NCBI RefSeq assembly: GCF_014205135.1 | Contig: NZ_JACHMY010000001.1 | Coordinates: 7,316,001-7,380,000, forward strand | DNA: 64,000 nt | Source of the DNA: Kribbella italica | Lineage (GTDB): Bacteria; Actinomycetota; Actinomycetes; Propionibacteriales; Kribbellaceae | Direction: 5' to 3' | Shown: positions 8,686-17,803 of the stretch, one piece after another | Numbering within the stretch: the first letter of the stretch is position 1 | How the letters are laid out: each line of letters opens with the position of its first letter | The notes under the pieces: model-generated | What the model saw: the letters and a program-made list of their open reading frames with translations, nothing else | What the model was told of the DNA's origin: nothing | The model's database searches: none | Position numbers and translations under genes: made by a program

Positions 8686-8711
8686 ACCAACGATTGGTTC
8701 GACCCTACAAT
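8686..8711. promoter_or_regulatory. MarR operator and leaderless promoter between the VOC and marR-like genes
   Basis: The inverted repeat ACCAA-CGA-TTGGT (8686-8698) lies in the 60-base divergent region. The -10 TACAAT (8706-8711) ends 8 bases before ATG 8720, which predicts a leaderless marR transcript. The repeat overlaps the -35 region, consistent with autorepression. Confidence 0.6.
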
Positions 8712-8719
8712 GGACTGCC

Positions 8720-9160
8720 ATGGAGACGCTGCTGGGGATGACCACGTTCGTGCTGCACAAGGTGGGTGTGGCCGGCCGGCGCGAGATCGCGGAGCGTCTG
8801 GCCGTCCGCCCCGGCATCACGCTGTGGCAGTTCGCGGCCCTCGCCGAACTGGCCGACCAGGGCCCGTCGGCCCAGAGCACGCTGGCCGGCGGGCTGGGAC
8901 TCGACCCGAGCGACATGGTCCGCCTGATGGACGAGCTGCTCGAGGACGAACTGGTCTCCCGCGAGCGCGACCCGGACGACCGCCGCCGGTACCGCATCGC
9001 CCTGACCGGCCTCGGCCGCCGAACCTTCACGACCGCCCGGAACGTCGTACAGAAGGTCGAGAACTCGACCCTGTCGCCACTGACCGCGACCGAACGGGCC
9101 CAGCTCCTCAAACTGGCCGCCAAGGTGCACGCGGGCCTGAGGTCTGTCAGTAGGTCATGA
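8720..9160 (+). CDS. MarR-family transcriptional regulator
   Basis: 146 residues with a winged helix-turn-helix in the middle (QSTLAGGLGLDPSDMVRLMDELLEDELV) and the MarR wing (SRERDPDDRRRYRIALTG). Flanking helices would form the dimer. The start is set by the ideal spacing of a TACAAT -10, giving a leaderless message. It probably controls the divergent VOC gene and itself. The inducer is unknown. Confidence 0.92.
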   Translation: METLLGMTTFVLHKVGVAGRREIAERLAVRPGITLWQFAALAELADQGPSAQSTLAGGLGLDPSDMVRLMDELLEDELVSRERDPDDRRRYRIALTGLGRRTFTTARNVVQKVENSTLSPLTATERAQLLKLAAKVHAGLRSVSRS

Positions 9161-9167
9161 GGACCGG

Positions 9168-10217
9168 TCAGCTGGCGGAGCGGTCCTGCAGGGGGCGGCG
9201 GCGGGCGGAAGGCTCGGTGAGAGCTACCGGCTGCCAGGCGCCGTCGGCCGGGTAGAGGTCGGTGCCCGGCGGGACGATCTCGTCGATCCGGTCCAGGGTC
9301 TTGTCGTCGAGGGTCAGGTCGGCGGCCTTCAGCGTGCCTTCGAGGTGGGCCATCGTGCGGGGGCCGGTGATGACGGAGGTGACCGCGGGGTGGGTGACGG
9401 CGAACGCCAGGGCGAGTTCGGGGAGAGTGCGGCCGATACCGTCGGCGACCTCGATCAACTGCTCCAGCGCGTCGAACTTGGCGGCGTTGCCCGGGATCGT
9501 GGGATCGAAGCGGAACGGCGTGAGAGCGGCTCGGCCGACGGAGAGGTCGACGGGCTGGTTCTTGCGGATCTTGCCGGAGAGGAACCCCGAGGCGAGCGGA
9601 CTCCAGGTGAGGACGCCCATGGTGAGGCGCTGCGCGGTGGGGAGCAGGGAGCGTTCGATGCCGCGGGCGATCAGCGAGTACGGCGGCTGCTCGGTGCGGA
9701 ACTTGCCGAGACCGCGGCGTTCGGCCACGTGGTACGCCTCGACGATGTCCTCGGCGGGAAACGTCGAGCAGCCGAACGCGCGGATCTTGCCGGCGCGGAC
9801 CAGGTCGGTCAGGACCGACAAGGTCTCCTCGATGTCCGTACGGTGGTCCGGCCGGTGGACCTGGTACAGGTCGATCCAGTCGGTGCCGAGCCGGCGCAGG
9901 CTCTGCTCGACCTCGTGGGTGATCCAGCGCCGCGAGTTGCCGCCGCGGTTCGGGCCGTCGCCCATCGGGAAGTGCACCTTCGTCGCCAGTACGACGTCGT
10001 CGCGGCGCCCCTTCAGCGCCTTGCCGACGATCTCCTCGGACTCACCGGACGAGTACATGTCCGCGGTGTCGACGAAGTTGATGCCCTGGTCCAGGGCGGC
10101 ATGGATGATCCGGGCGCTGTCGTCGTGGTCGGGATTGCCGACCGCGCCGAACATCATCGTGCCCAGGCAGTGCACGCTGACCTCGATGCCGGTCGCGCCA
10201 AGAGTGCGGTATCGCAT
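9168..10217 (-). CDS. aldo/keto reductase
   Basis: 349 residues of the NADPH-dependent (alpha/beta)8-barrel reductase family. The catalytic tetrad is visible: Asp50 (NFVDTAD), Tyr55 (MYSSGESE), Lys80 (LATK) and His in YQVHRPDH. GAGGAG lies 8 bases before the ATG. The family reduces aldehydes and ketones. The upstream promoter has the 19-base spacer and dyad of MerR-activated genes, so expression is probably induced by a stress or electrophile signal. Confidence 0.92.
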   Translation of the reverse strand: MRYRTLGATGIEVSVHCLGTMMFGAVGNPDHDDSARIIHAALDQGINFVDTADMYSSGESEEIVGKALKGRRDDVVLATKVHFPMGDGPNRGGNSRRWITHEVEQSLRRLGTDWIDLYQVHRPDHRTDIEETLSVLTDLVRAGKIRAFGCSTFPAEDIVEAYHVAERRGLGKFRTEQPPYSLIARGIERSLLPTAQRLTMGVLTWSPLASGFLSGKIRKNQPVDLSVGRAALTPFRFDPTIPGNAAKFDALEQLIEVADGIGRTLPELALAFAVTHPAVTSVITGPRTMAHLEGTLKAADLTLDDKTLDRIDEIVPPGTDLYPADGAWQPVALTEPSARRRPLQDRSAS

Positions 10218-10249
10218 ACGGCGAACTCCTCAACAGTGGGTGTGTCCAG

Positions 10250-10280
10250 AACCTAGGATCTAGACCGCGCTCTAGGTCAA
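10250..10280 (-). promoter_or_regulatory. MerR-type promoter with 19-bp spacer upstream of the aldo/keto reductase
   Basis: On the minus strand, -35 TTGACC (10280-10275) and -10 TAGGTT (10255-10250) are separated by exactly 19 bases. The spacer carries the dyad CTAGA-GCGCGG-TCTAG and the pair ACCTAG/CTAGGT. An over-long spacer with a central dyad is the hallmark of MerR-family activation by DNA untwisting. The MerR gene at 11407-11844 is the nearest candidate activator. Confidence 0.72.
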
Positions 10281-10324
10281 CCCACCTCCCGGGCTGACCG
10301 TCCGCAACGAGCATGGGAGTACGC

Positions 10325-11362
10325 ATGACCGATGTCGCCGACTTCGCTCACCTCTGGGAACCGCAGCCCGGCTGGCTGAACACAGCCTCGTACGGACTGC
10401 CGCCGCGCCCCGCCTGGGACGCGTTGCAGGCGGCGCTCGCGGACTGGCACGTCGGGGCCACGAGTTGGGAGCCGTGGGACGGCTCGACGACGCGGGCGCG
10501 GGAGTCGTTCGCCCGTCTGATCGGCGCGTCCGCGGCGGACGTGTTCGTCGGGAGTACGGTCTCGGCCGCGGTCTCGCCGATCGCGAGCGCGCTGCCGGAC
10601 GGCGCGAAGGTGCTGACGGACTCGGTCGAGTTCACCTCGAACGTGTTCCCGTGGCAGGTGCATACCGATCGCGGGGTCGAGGTGGTCGGGGTGCCGACCG
10701 GGGAACTGGTCGCGGCGATCACGCCGGGTGTCGACGTCGTTGCCGTCAGCCTCGTCCAGTCGTCGACCGGTGAGGTGCTCGACCTTCCCGCGGTGATTGC
10801 TGCGAGCAAGCAGATTGGCGCCCTGGTGGTGCTGGACGCGAGCCAGGCGGCCGGGTGGTTGCCGATCGAGGTCACCGGGGTGGACGCGTTGGTTGCCCAC
10901 AGCTACAAGTGGTTGATGGCGCCGCGGGGTGCGACGTTCGGTTACCTGTCGCCGGAGCTTCAGGAGCGGTGCCGGCCGTTGCATGCCAACTGGTACGCCG
11001 CTGAGGACGTTCACGGCTCCTACTACGGGACGAAGATGGCGTTGGCCCCTGATGCTCGTCGCTTCGACCAGTCGCCGGCGTGGTTCTGCTTCGTGGGAGC
11101 GGCGCCGGCGCTGGAGTTGCTGGAGGAGATCGGGGTCGAGAAGATCCACGCGCACAATCTCGCGCTGGCCAACGAGTTCCGGGCTGGGCTTGGGTTGCCG
11201 CCGGGGGATTCTGCGATTGTCAGCGCTGATGTGCCGGGGGCTGATGAGGCGTTCAAGCGCGCGGGCATTCGCGCGGCTGTGCGGGATGGTCGGTTGCGGG
11301 CGTCGTTCCATGTGTACTCGACGCGGGCCGACGTGCGGCTGGCTCTCGACGCGCTCGCGTGA
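10325..11362 (+). CDS. class V aminotransferase-like PLP enzyme
   Basis: 345 residues from ATG 10325, preceded by GGGAG; an in-frame ATG at 10313 is less well placed. The fold-type I pattern is clear: Asp171 (VVLDASQ) for the PLP ring nitrogen and Lys195 (AHSYKWLM) for the Schiff base. It is related to the cysteine desulfurase/kynureninase/isopenicillin epimerase group. The short active-site loop gives no sign of the desulfurase Cys. The substrate is unknown. Confidence 0.88.
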   Translation: MTDVADFAHLWEPQPGWLNTASYGLPPRPAWDALQAALADWHVGATSWEPWDGSTTRARESFARLIGASAADVFVGSTVSAAVSPIASALPDGAKVLTDSVEFTSNVFPWQVHTDRGVEVVGVPTGELVAAITPGVDVVAVSLVQSSTGEVLDLPAVIAASKQIGALVVLDASQAAGWLPIEVTGVDALVAHSYKWLMAPRGATFGYLSPELQERCRPLHANWYAAEDVHGSYYGTKMALAPDARRFDQSPAWFCFVGAAPALELLEEIGVEKIHAHNLALANEFRAGLGLPPGDSAIVSADVPGADEAFKRAGIRAAVRDGRLRASFHVYSTRADVRLALDALA

Positions 11363-11406
11363 GCTGACAGCCGGACCTGGCGGTGGTGACTACTTGGGGG
11401 CGGCGG

Positions 11407-11844
11407 TTACTGGTTGGCGGCGAGGGGGGAGTCCTCGGTGGGGACCGGGACGGTCCACAGGCAGTCGGCGGTGCCTTGGGTGAGGTGTTGCTGGTAGATC
11501 CCGACCTTGTGGGTGATCGCCTCGTGGCAGGCAGTGAGCGCGGCGAGCTGGTCCTCGACGTGTTGCTGGTGGCTCTGCAGGAGGGCCAGGCGCTCCGACT
11601 CGTTGCCGGGGCCCTGGCGGACCAGGTCGGTGTAGCGGCGGATGGTGTCCAGCGGCATGCCTGACGAGCGGAACCGGATGCACATCTCCAGCCAGTCGAC
11701 GTCGTCCTCGCTGTAGATCCGGCGGCCGTTCGACTCCCGGCGTACCGGCTCGGCGAGGATGCCTTCGCGCTCGTAGAAGCGCAGCGCGTGCACGCTCAAC
11801 CCGGTCCGCTCCGCCACCTGCCCGATGCTCAGCCCGTCGTTCAT
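11407..11844 (-). CDS. MerR-family regulator
   Basis: 145 residues from ATG 11844. The N-terminal winged helix (LSIGQVAERTGLSVHALRFYEREG) is followed by the RRIYSEDDVDWLEMC region and a long dimerisation coiled coil. There are no Cys pairs as in metal-sensing MerR proteins, so a small organic or redox signal is more likely. The 19-bp-spacer promoter of the aldo/keto reductase, about 1.1 kb away, is the likely target, since such pairs are common. The intervening aminotransferase points the other way. Confidence 0.92.
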   Translation of the reverse strand: MNDGLSIGQVAERTGLSVHALRFYEREGILAEPVRRESNGRRIYSEDDVDWLEMCIRFRSSGMPLDTIRRYTDLVRQGPGNESERLALLQSHQQHVEDQLAALTACHEAITHKVGIYQQHLTQGTADCLWTVPVPTEDSPLAANQ

Positions 11845-12043
11845 GCCGTCAGCGTAACCGCGCCGAAGGGGCGGCGGCAGGCGAATTGTCCGCGATGGGG
11901 CACCGCGCGCGCCCTCGCTCGTCAAAGCACCACTTTGTGCACCGTCCGGTCGTCGTACCGCGCGATGTTTGACTGAATGATGCTCAAAGTCGCGCGGGGG
12001 TGGCTGAGCGGTGCTCAAAGTCGCGCGGGGAGCGGTTGGAGCA

Positions 12044-13240
12044 CTAGTACGGCCAGTGGGTGGCGCCGGGGTCCAGTGAGAGGAGGCGGGCGGTGATCGC
12101 GGTGGTGGGGCCGGGTTCGATGATGGCGAGGGCGTCGGCGGCGGCGGCGCCGCGGAGCATGGCGGAGCCGGCGTGGCCGACCGGTACGGCGCCTTCGGGG
12201 GTGACGCGGACGGGGACGAGGCGGGTGCTGGTCGGGTGGCCGGCGAGTCCGCCGGGGATAGGGGCCACGGGCAACGTCGGGAGCGGGAGGCCGCGCATCC
12301 GGTGCAGCGCGGCGACGCCGAGGGTGAGGAACGCGGTGAGCGCGGCGAACGGGTTCCCTGGCAGGCCGATCACCAGTCGCCCGTCGTCGAAGCGGGCCAG
12401 TGCCTGCGGATGCCCGGGCCGGCAGGCGACGCCGTCGATCACCAGTTCGGCGCCTAGTGCGGTCAAGCCTGCTCGCAGGTGATCCGCTGGTCCGGAGGCC
12501 GAGGATCCCGACACCAGGATCACGTCGGCGTCGCACTTGGCCAGTGCGTCGATCAACGCCGATCGCGAGTCCGGAAGCTGCGTGACCGCCGTACAGGTCG
12601 CGCCCGCACGCTCGATCAGCCCGGGCAGCATCGGGCCGATCGCATCCCGCACCCGACCGGGCCCGGAGGCTCCGCGCTGGACCAGCTCGTCACCGGTGAC
12701 GAACGCCGCCACCCGAGGCTGAGGGATCACCGTCAGCCGATCGAGCCCGAGCGCAGCAGCCAACCCCAGCACCGAAGGATCGACCCGAACACCGGCGGGG
12801 AGCAAGACCTCGCCCGCAACACACTCCTCACCAGCCCGCCGAATATGCTGGCCAGGAACAACATTTCCCAGAACTTCAGCTCCAGTACGAACAGCTAGTT
12901 CGTCCTGCAACACGCCAGTCGTCCCGGTCGGAACGGATGCCCCGGTGACGATGGCGTAGGCCTCCCCTGGAGCCAGGTTCGGCAGGTCCAAGGAGCCGGC
13001 CAGGATCGTGCCGAGTACTTGCCAAGGGCCCTCACCGGCGACGGCGTAGCCGTCCATTGCCGAGCGGTCGACCGGGGGCACGGCAGCGGGCGCCACCAAG
13101 GGCGTTGCGAGCGTCGTACCGTCGGCCGCGGACAGCGGCAGCGACCTCGGCACCAAAGCGGCGGCTGCCGCGTGGGCCAGGTCTCGGGCGACGTCCCAGG
13201 GAAGCGCCGCCGCCGCGTGCCGGTGGTCGGGTCTCGGCAC
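12044..13240 (-). CDS. moeA: molybdopterin molybdenumtransferase
   Basis: 398 residues from GTG 13240, which overlaps the fdsD stop (TAGTG) and has GAAGG upstream. It inserts molybdate into adenylylated molybdopterin, the last step of Mo-cofactor synthesis. Family motifs are PPVDRSAMDGYAV, an AIVTGASVPTG turn, the MPT-binding VSGSSASGPADHL and LPGNPFAAL, which is typically PGNPVS. The more usual GGVSxGxxD appears altered to SGSSASGPADH. Translational coupling to formate dehydrogenase suggests dedicated cofactor supply. Confidence 0.92.
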   Translation of the reverse strand: MPRPDHRHAAAALPWDVARDLAHAAAAALVPRSLPLSAADGTTLATPLVAPAAVPPVDRSAMDGYAVAGEGPWQVLGTILAGSLDLPNLAPGEAYAIVTGASVPTGTTGVLQDELAVRTGAEVLGNVVPGQHIRRAGEECVAGEVLLPAGVRVDPSVLGLAAALGLDRLTVIPQPRVAAFVTGDELVQRGASGPGRVRDAIGPMLPGLIERAGATCTAVTQLPDSRSALIDALAKCDADVILVSGSSASGPADHLRAGLTALGAELVIDGVACRPGHPQALARFDDGRLVIGLPGNPFAALTAFLTLGVAALHRMRGLPLPTLPVAPIPGGLAGHPTSTRLVPVRVTPEGAVPVGHAGSAMLRGAAAADALAIIEPGPTTAITARLLSLDPGATHWPY

Positions 13241-13461
13241 TACTGGGCCTTCAGTTGCTGGGCAGCCAGGGCCGCGACCGGGTCCAGGTCCGCACCGCCC
13301 GCATCGAGGTGCGAGACCAGCGCTGCCTTCATCCGTGGGTCCCACACCGCCTTAATATGCGTGGCGATCGACGTCGCCGCGACGTCGGCCGGCTTGTGCG
13401 CGAACTGACGCGCGATCTCGTTGGCCAGCCTGACGTGCGGCGGCAGTGTGGTCGCGCTCAT
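13240..13461 (-). CDS. fdsD: formate dehydrogenase subunit delta
   Basis: 73 residues between fdsA and moeA, overlapping both by one to a few bases. The motif VRLANEIARQFAHKP with an early HVRLAN and a VAAHI-like SIATHIKAVWDPRM matches the small delta subunit of NAD-dependent formate dehydrogenases, which helps assembly or stability of the molybdenum enzyme. Confidence 0.88.
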   Translation of the reverse strand: MSATTLPPHVRLANEIARQFAHKPADVAATSIATHIKAVWDPRMKAALVSHLDAGGADLDPVAALAAQQLKAQ

Positions 13462-16271
13462 CAGTGGCCCACCGCAACAGTCTCGCGAGCAGCCGTGGAC
13501 GGCTCGACGACCAGATCGACCTGGACCGCGGTCACCTTGTACTCCGGGCAGTTCGTCGCCCAGTCGGAGTTGTCGGTGGTGATCACGTTCGCGCCCGTCA
13601 CCGGGTGGTGGAACGTCGTGTAGCAGACCCCGACCGGGATCCGCTCCGACAGCTTCGCGCGCAGCGTGGTCCGGCCGACCCGGCTGGCCAGCGACACCGT
13701 GTCGCCGTCGGAGATGCCCCGGACCTCCGCGTCGTGCGGGTGCAGCTCGAGGATGTCCTCGGGGTGCCACACGACGTTCGCCGTACGACGGGTCTGCGCA
13801 CCCACGTTGTACTGCGACAGGATCCGCCCCGTGGTCAGGATCAGCGGGTACTTGCGCGTCGACCGCTCGGTGGTGGGCACGTACATAGTCTCCATGAACC
13901 GCCCCTTGCCCCGCGTGAACTCCTCCTCGTGCATCACCGGCGTACCGTCCGGGTGTTCGAGGTTGCACGGCCACTGGATCGACCCGGCCTCGTCCAGCCG
14001 GTCGAACGAGACGCCCATGAAGGTCGGGGTGGTGAGCGCGATCTCGTCCATGATCTGGCTGGACGAGTCGTAGTGCATCGGGTAGCCCATCGCCTGCGAC
14101 AGCTCGCAGATGATCTCCCACTCCTGCTTGCCGGTCTGCGGCGCCATCACCGGGCGGACCCGGTTGATCCGCCGCTCGGCGTTGGTGAACGTGCCGTCCT
14201 TCTCCAGGAACGACGTGCCCGGCAGCAGCACGTGCGCGAACTTCGCCGTCTCGTTGACGAACAGATCCTGTACGACGAGCAGGTCGAGCGCGCCGAGCGC
14301 CGCGAACACGTGCGCCGTGTTCGGGTCGGACTGCGCGATGTCCTCGCCCTGCACGAACAGCGCCTTGAACGACCCGTCGATCGCGGAGTCGAACATGTTC
14401 GGGATCCGCAGGCCCGGCTCGTTCAGCAACGGCGTACCCCAGAGCTGCTCGTAGACGTCGCGAGCGCCGTCGTCGGAGACGTGCCGGTAGCCCGGCAGCT
14501 CGTGCGGGAACGAGCCCATGTCGCAGGAGCCCTGCACGTTGTTCTGGCCGCGCAGCGGGTTCACGCCGACGCCGGACCGGCCGATGTTGCCGGTCGCCAT
14601 CGCCAGGTTCGCCATCGCCATCACGGTCGTGGAGCCCTGGCTGTGCTCGGTGACGCCGAGGCCGTAGTAGATCGCGCCGTTGCCACCGGTCGCGTACAGC
14701 CGCGCCGCGGCGCGGACCTCGGTCGCCGGTACGCCGGTGATCTCCTCGACCGCCTCCGGACTGTGCTCCGGCCCGGCGATGAACGTCTCCCACTCCTCGA
14801 AGCCCTCGCACCGGGCGTCGACGAACGCGCGGTCGACCAGGCCCTCGGTCACGACCACGTGCCCGATCGCGTTCACGATCGCGACGTTGGTACCCGGCGC
14901 GAGCGCCAGGTGGTGGGCGGCCTCGATGTGCGGCGAGCGGACCAGGTCGGTACGGCGCGGGTCGACCACGATCAGCTCGGCGCCCTGGCGCAGCCGCTTC
15001 TTCATCCGGGAGCCGAACACCGGGTGGGCGTCGGTCGGGTTCGCGCCGATCACCAGGATCACGTCGGCGTCGTCGACGGACTTGAAGTCCTGGGTCCCGG
15101 CCGACTCGCCGAAGGTCTGCTTCAGTCCGTACCCGGTGGGCGAGTGGCAGACCCGCGCGCAGGTGTCGACGTTGTTGTTGCCGAAGACCGCGCGGACCAT
15201 CTTCTGGACGACGTACACCTCTTCGTTCGTGGTCCGCGACGAGGTGATGCCGCCGATCGAGCCCTGTCCGTACTCGGCCTGGATCTCGCGCAGCCGGCGC
15301 GCGGTGAAGCCGATCGCCTCCTCCCAGGAGACCTTGCGCCACTCGTCCTCGATCGAGTCGCGGACCATCGGCTCCATCACCCGGTCCGGATGGTTGGCGT
15401 ACCCGAAGGCGAACCGGCCCTTCACGCAGGAGTGGCCCTCGTTGGCGCCGCCGTCCTTGTACGGGACCATCCGGACCAGCTCGTCGCCGCGCAGCTCGGC
15501 CTTGAACGAGCAGCCGACCCCGCAGTACGCGCAGGTGGTGATCACCGAGCGGGTCGGCATGCCGAGCTCGATCACCGACTTCTCCTGCAGCGTCGCGGTC
15601 GGGCAGGCCTGCACGCAGGCACCGCAGGAGACGCAGTCGGACTCCATGAAGGAGACGCCGGCGCCGGCCGCGACCTTGGAGTCGAAACCGCGGCCCTCGA
15701 TGGTCAGCGCGATCGTGCCCTGCACCTCGTCACAGGCGCGAACGCAGCGCGAGCACGCGATGCACTTGGACGCCTCGAAGTCGAAGTACGGGTTGGAGGT
15801 GTCGGTCGGCAGGTCCATGTGGTTCGCACCGGCGTCCACACCCGAGCCGTACCGGACCTCACGCAGGCCGGTCACGCCGGCCATGTCCTGCAGCTCGCAG
15901 TCGCCGTTGGCCGAGCAGGTCAGGCAGTCGAGTGGGTGGTCGGAGATGTACAGCTCCATCACGCCGCGGCGCAGCTTGCCGAGCTTCTCGTTCTGGGTCC
16001 GGACCACCATGCCCGGTCCGACCGGCGTCGTGCAGGAGGCCGGCGTACCGCGGGCGCCGTCGATCTCGACGACACACAGCCGGCAGGAGCCGAACGCCTC
16101 CAGGTTGTCGGTGGCGCACAGCTTCGGGATGTCGACGCCGGCCTGCTTGGCGGCGCGCATCACCGACGTACCGGGTGGGACGGTGACGGCGATGCCGTCG
16201 ACGGTCAGCTCGACGGTCGCCTCGCCCTTGCGGGCCGGCGTACCGAAGTCGGGTTCCTTGAGCAGGGTCAT
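13461..16271 (-). CDS. fdsA: NAD-dependent formate dehydrogenase, molybdenum alpha subunit
   Basis: 936 residues from ATG 16271, overlapping the fdsB stop. Layout: NuoG-like [2Fe-2S] domain (Cys52, 63, 66, 80), a His-Cys cluster (HPLDCLTCSANGDC), two [4Fe-4S] sets (Cys170-180, Cys213-223), a further 4Fe-4S site (CAYCGVGC) and the molybdopterin domain. The Mo ligand is Cys375 in ARVCHSPTG followed by His376, so this is a Cys, not Sec, enzyme. It oxidises formate to CO2 and passes electrons through the clusters to NAD+ on FdsB. It is soluble, without a Tat signal. Confidence 0.95.
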   Translation of the reverse strand: MTLLKEPDFGTPARKGEATVELTVDGIAVTVPPGTSVMRAAKQAGVDIPKLCATDNLEAFGSCRLCVVEIDGARGTPASCTTPVGPGMVVRTQNEKLGKLRRGVMELYISDHPLDCLTCSANGDCELQDMAGVTGLREVRYGSGVDAGANHMDLPTDTSNPYFDFEASKCIACSRCVRACDEVQGTIALTIEGRGFDSKVAAGAGVSFMESDCVSCGACVQACPTATLQEKSVIELGMPTRSVITTCAYCGVGCSFKAELRGDELVRMVPYKDGGANEGHSCVKGRFAFGYANHPDRVMEPMVRDSIEDEWRKVSWEEAIGFTARRLREIQAEYGQGSIGGITSSRTTNEEVYVVQKMVRAVFGNNNVDTCARVCHSPTGYGLKQTFGESAGTQDFKSVDDADVILVIGANPTDAHPVFGSRMKKRLRQGAELIVVDPRRTDLVRSPHIEAAHHLALAPGTNVAIVNAIGHVVVTEGLVDRAFVDARCEGFEEWETFIAGPEHSPEAVEEITGVPATEVRAAARLYATGGNGAIYYGLGVTEHSQGSTTVMAMANLAMATGNIGRSGVGVNPLRGQNNVQGSCDMGSFPHELPGYRHVSDDGARDVYEQLWGTPLLNEPGLRIPNMFDSAIDGSFKALFVQGEDIAQSDPNTAHVFAALGALDLLVVQDLFVNETAKFAHVLLPGTSFLEKDGTFTNAERRINRVRPVMAPQTGKQEWEIICELSQAMGYPMHYDSSSQIMDEIALTTPTFMGVSFDRLDEAGSIQWPCNLEHPDGTPVMHEEEFTRGKGRFMETMYVPTTERSTRKYPLILTTGRILSQYNVGAQTRRTANVVWHPEDILELHPHDAEVRGISDGDTVSLASRVGRTTLRAKLSERIPVGVCYTTFHHPVTGANVITTDNSDWATNCPEYKVTAVQVDLVVEPSTAARETVAVGH

Positions 16272-17803
16272 GCGTGGAAGTCCTCTCCGAAGTGGCGGAC
16301 AGCACTGCGTACCGGCAGTGGAGTGAGTCCGCCCATCGCGCACAGCGAACCGTCGGTCATCAGGTCACACAGGTCGTCCAGTACGACGAGGTTCTTGCGC
16401 CGGTCGTCGCCGGCGACGATCCGGTCGATGGTCTCCACGCCACGGACCGCGCCGACCCGGCAGGGCGTGCACTTGCCGCACGACTCCTCCGCGCAGAACT
16501 CGAACGCGAACCGGGCCATCGCGGCCATGTCCACCGACTCGTCGAACACCACGATGCCGCCGTGGCCGACCATCGCACCGGCGGCGGCGAACGCCTCGTA
16601 GTCCATCGGCAGGTCGAACTGACCGACCGGGAGGTAGGCCCCCAGTGGCCCACCGACCTGGACGGCGCGGACCGGCCGGCCGGAGGCGCTGCCGCCGCCG
16701 AGGTCGTTGACCAGCTCGCCGAGGGTGATCCCGAACGCGGTCTCGACGACGCCGCCGCGGGCCACGTTCCCCCCGAGCTGGAACACGCTGGTCCCGAGCG
16801 ACCGGCCGACGCCGTACGCCGCGTACGCCGCCGCGCCGTTCGCCAGGATCGTCGGGATCGTTGCCAGCGACAACACGTTGTTGACCACGGTCGGCTGGCC
16901 GAAAAGCCCTTCCAGGGCAGGGATCGGGGGCTTGGCCCGGACCATCCCGCGCTTGCCCTCGAGGCTCTCCAGCATCGAGGTCTCCTCGCCGCAGATGTAC
17001 GCGCCCGCGCCGACCCGGACCTGCAGGTCGAAGGTGAGCCCCGAGCCGAGGATGTTCTCGCCGAGCCAGCCGTTGTCGCGGCACGTCACGATCGCCGCGT
17101 TCAGCGCCTCGACGGCGTCGGGGTACTCCGAGCGCAGGTACACGTAGCCCTCGGTCGCGCCCACGGCGTACGCGGCGATCGTCATGCCCTCGATCAGCAC
17201 GAACGGGTCGCCCTCGATCAGCATCCGGTCGGCGAACGTGCCGGAGTCGCCCTCGTCGGCGTTGCAGCAGACGAACTTGAGGCCGGACTCGGCGCCGAGC
17301 ACCGTGCGCCACTTGATCCCGGTCGGGAACCCGGCGCCGCCACGGCCGCGCAGACCCGAGTCGACCACCTCTTCGACGATCTCGGCCGGCGTCATCGTCA
17401 GGGCCTTCTTCAGACCGGCGAAGCCTTCGGCGGCGGTGTAGTCGTCGACCGAGCGCGGGTCGACGACGCCCACGCGCGCGAAGGTCAGCCGCTGCTGCCG
17501 CTTCATCCACGGCAGTTCCTCGACCAGTCCGAGGTACGCGCCTTCGCTCCGGGCGCCACCCGTCAGCATCCCGGCGGCCACCAGACCGTCGATGTCCTCG
17601 GGAGCGACCGGGCCGTAGCCGACGCGTCCTTCGGAGGTCTCCACCTCGATCATCGGTTCCAGCCAGAGCATGCCGCGCGAACCGTTGCGGACGATCTCGA
17701 CCTCGGCGTTCGCCGTCCGGGCGGCCGCGGTGATCCGCTCGGCGACCTCGTCGGCACCGACCGACCTCGCCGCCATGTCACGCGGTACGAAAACCTTCGT
17801 CAT
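16268..17803 (-). CDS. fdsB: NAD-dependent formate dehydrogenase, FMN/NAD beta subunit
   Basis: 511 residues with GGGGGAGG before the ATG. It has a degenerate thioredoxin-like N-terminus of about 110 residues, then the NuoF-type FMN/NADH-binding region (GRGGAGFPTGIKW, NADEGDSGTFADR) and a C-terminal [4Fe-4S] site (ESCGKCTPCRVG). It transfers electrons from FdsA to NAD+. It overlaps fdsG and fdsA by four bases each, indicating coupled translation of the complex. Confidence 0.95.
   Translation of the reverse strand: MTKVFVPRDMAARSVGADEVAERITAAARTANAEVEIVRNGSRGMLWLEPMIEVETSEGRVGYGPVAPEDIDGLVAAGMLTGGARSEGAYLGLVEELPWMKRQQRLTFARVGVVDPRSVDDYTAAEGFAGLKKALTMTPAEIVEEVVDSGLRGRGGAGFPTGIKWRTVLGAESGLKFVCCNADEGDSGTFADRMLIEGDPFVLIEGMTIAAYAVGATEGYVYLRSEYPDAVEALNAAIVTCRDNGWLGENILGSGLTFDLQVRVGAGAYICGEETSMLESLEGKRGMVRAKPPIPALEGLFGQPTVVNNVLSLATIPTILANGAAAYAAYGVGRSLGTSVFQLGGNVARGGVVETAFGITLGELVNDLGGGSASGRPVRAVQVGGPLGAYLPVGQFDLPMDYEAFAAAGAMVGHGGIVVFDESVDMAAMARFAFEFCAEESCGKCTPCRVGAVRGVETIDRIVAGDDRRKNLVVLDDLCDLMTDGSLCAMGGLTPLPVRSAVRHFGEDFHA

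Noticed and set aside
13446..16601. Very long reading frame on the plus strand opposite fdsA
   Set aside because: High GC content makes long antisense frames. Its translation is Arg/Asp/Val rich and lacks domains, while the minus strand holds a complete formate dehydrogenase subunit.
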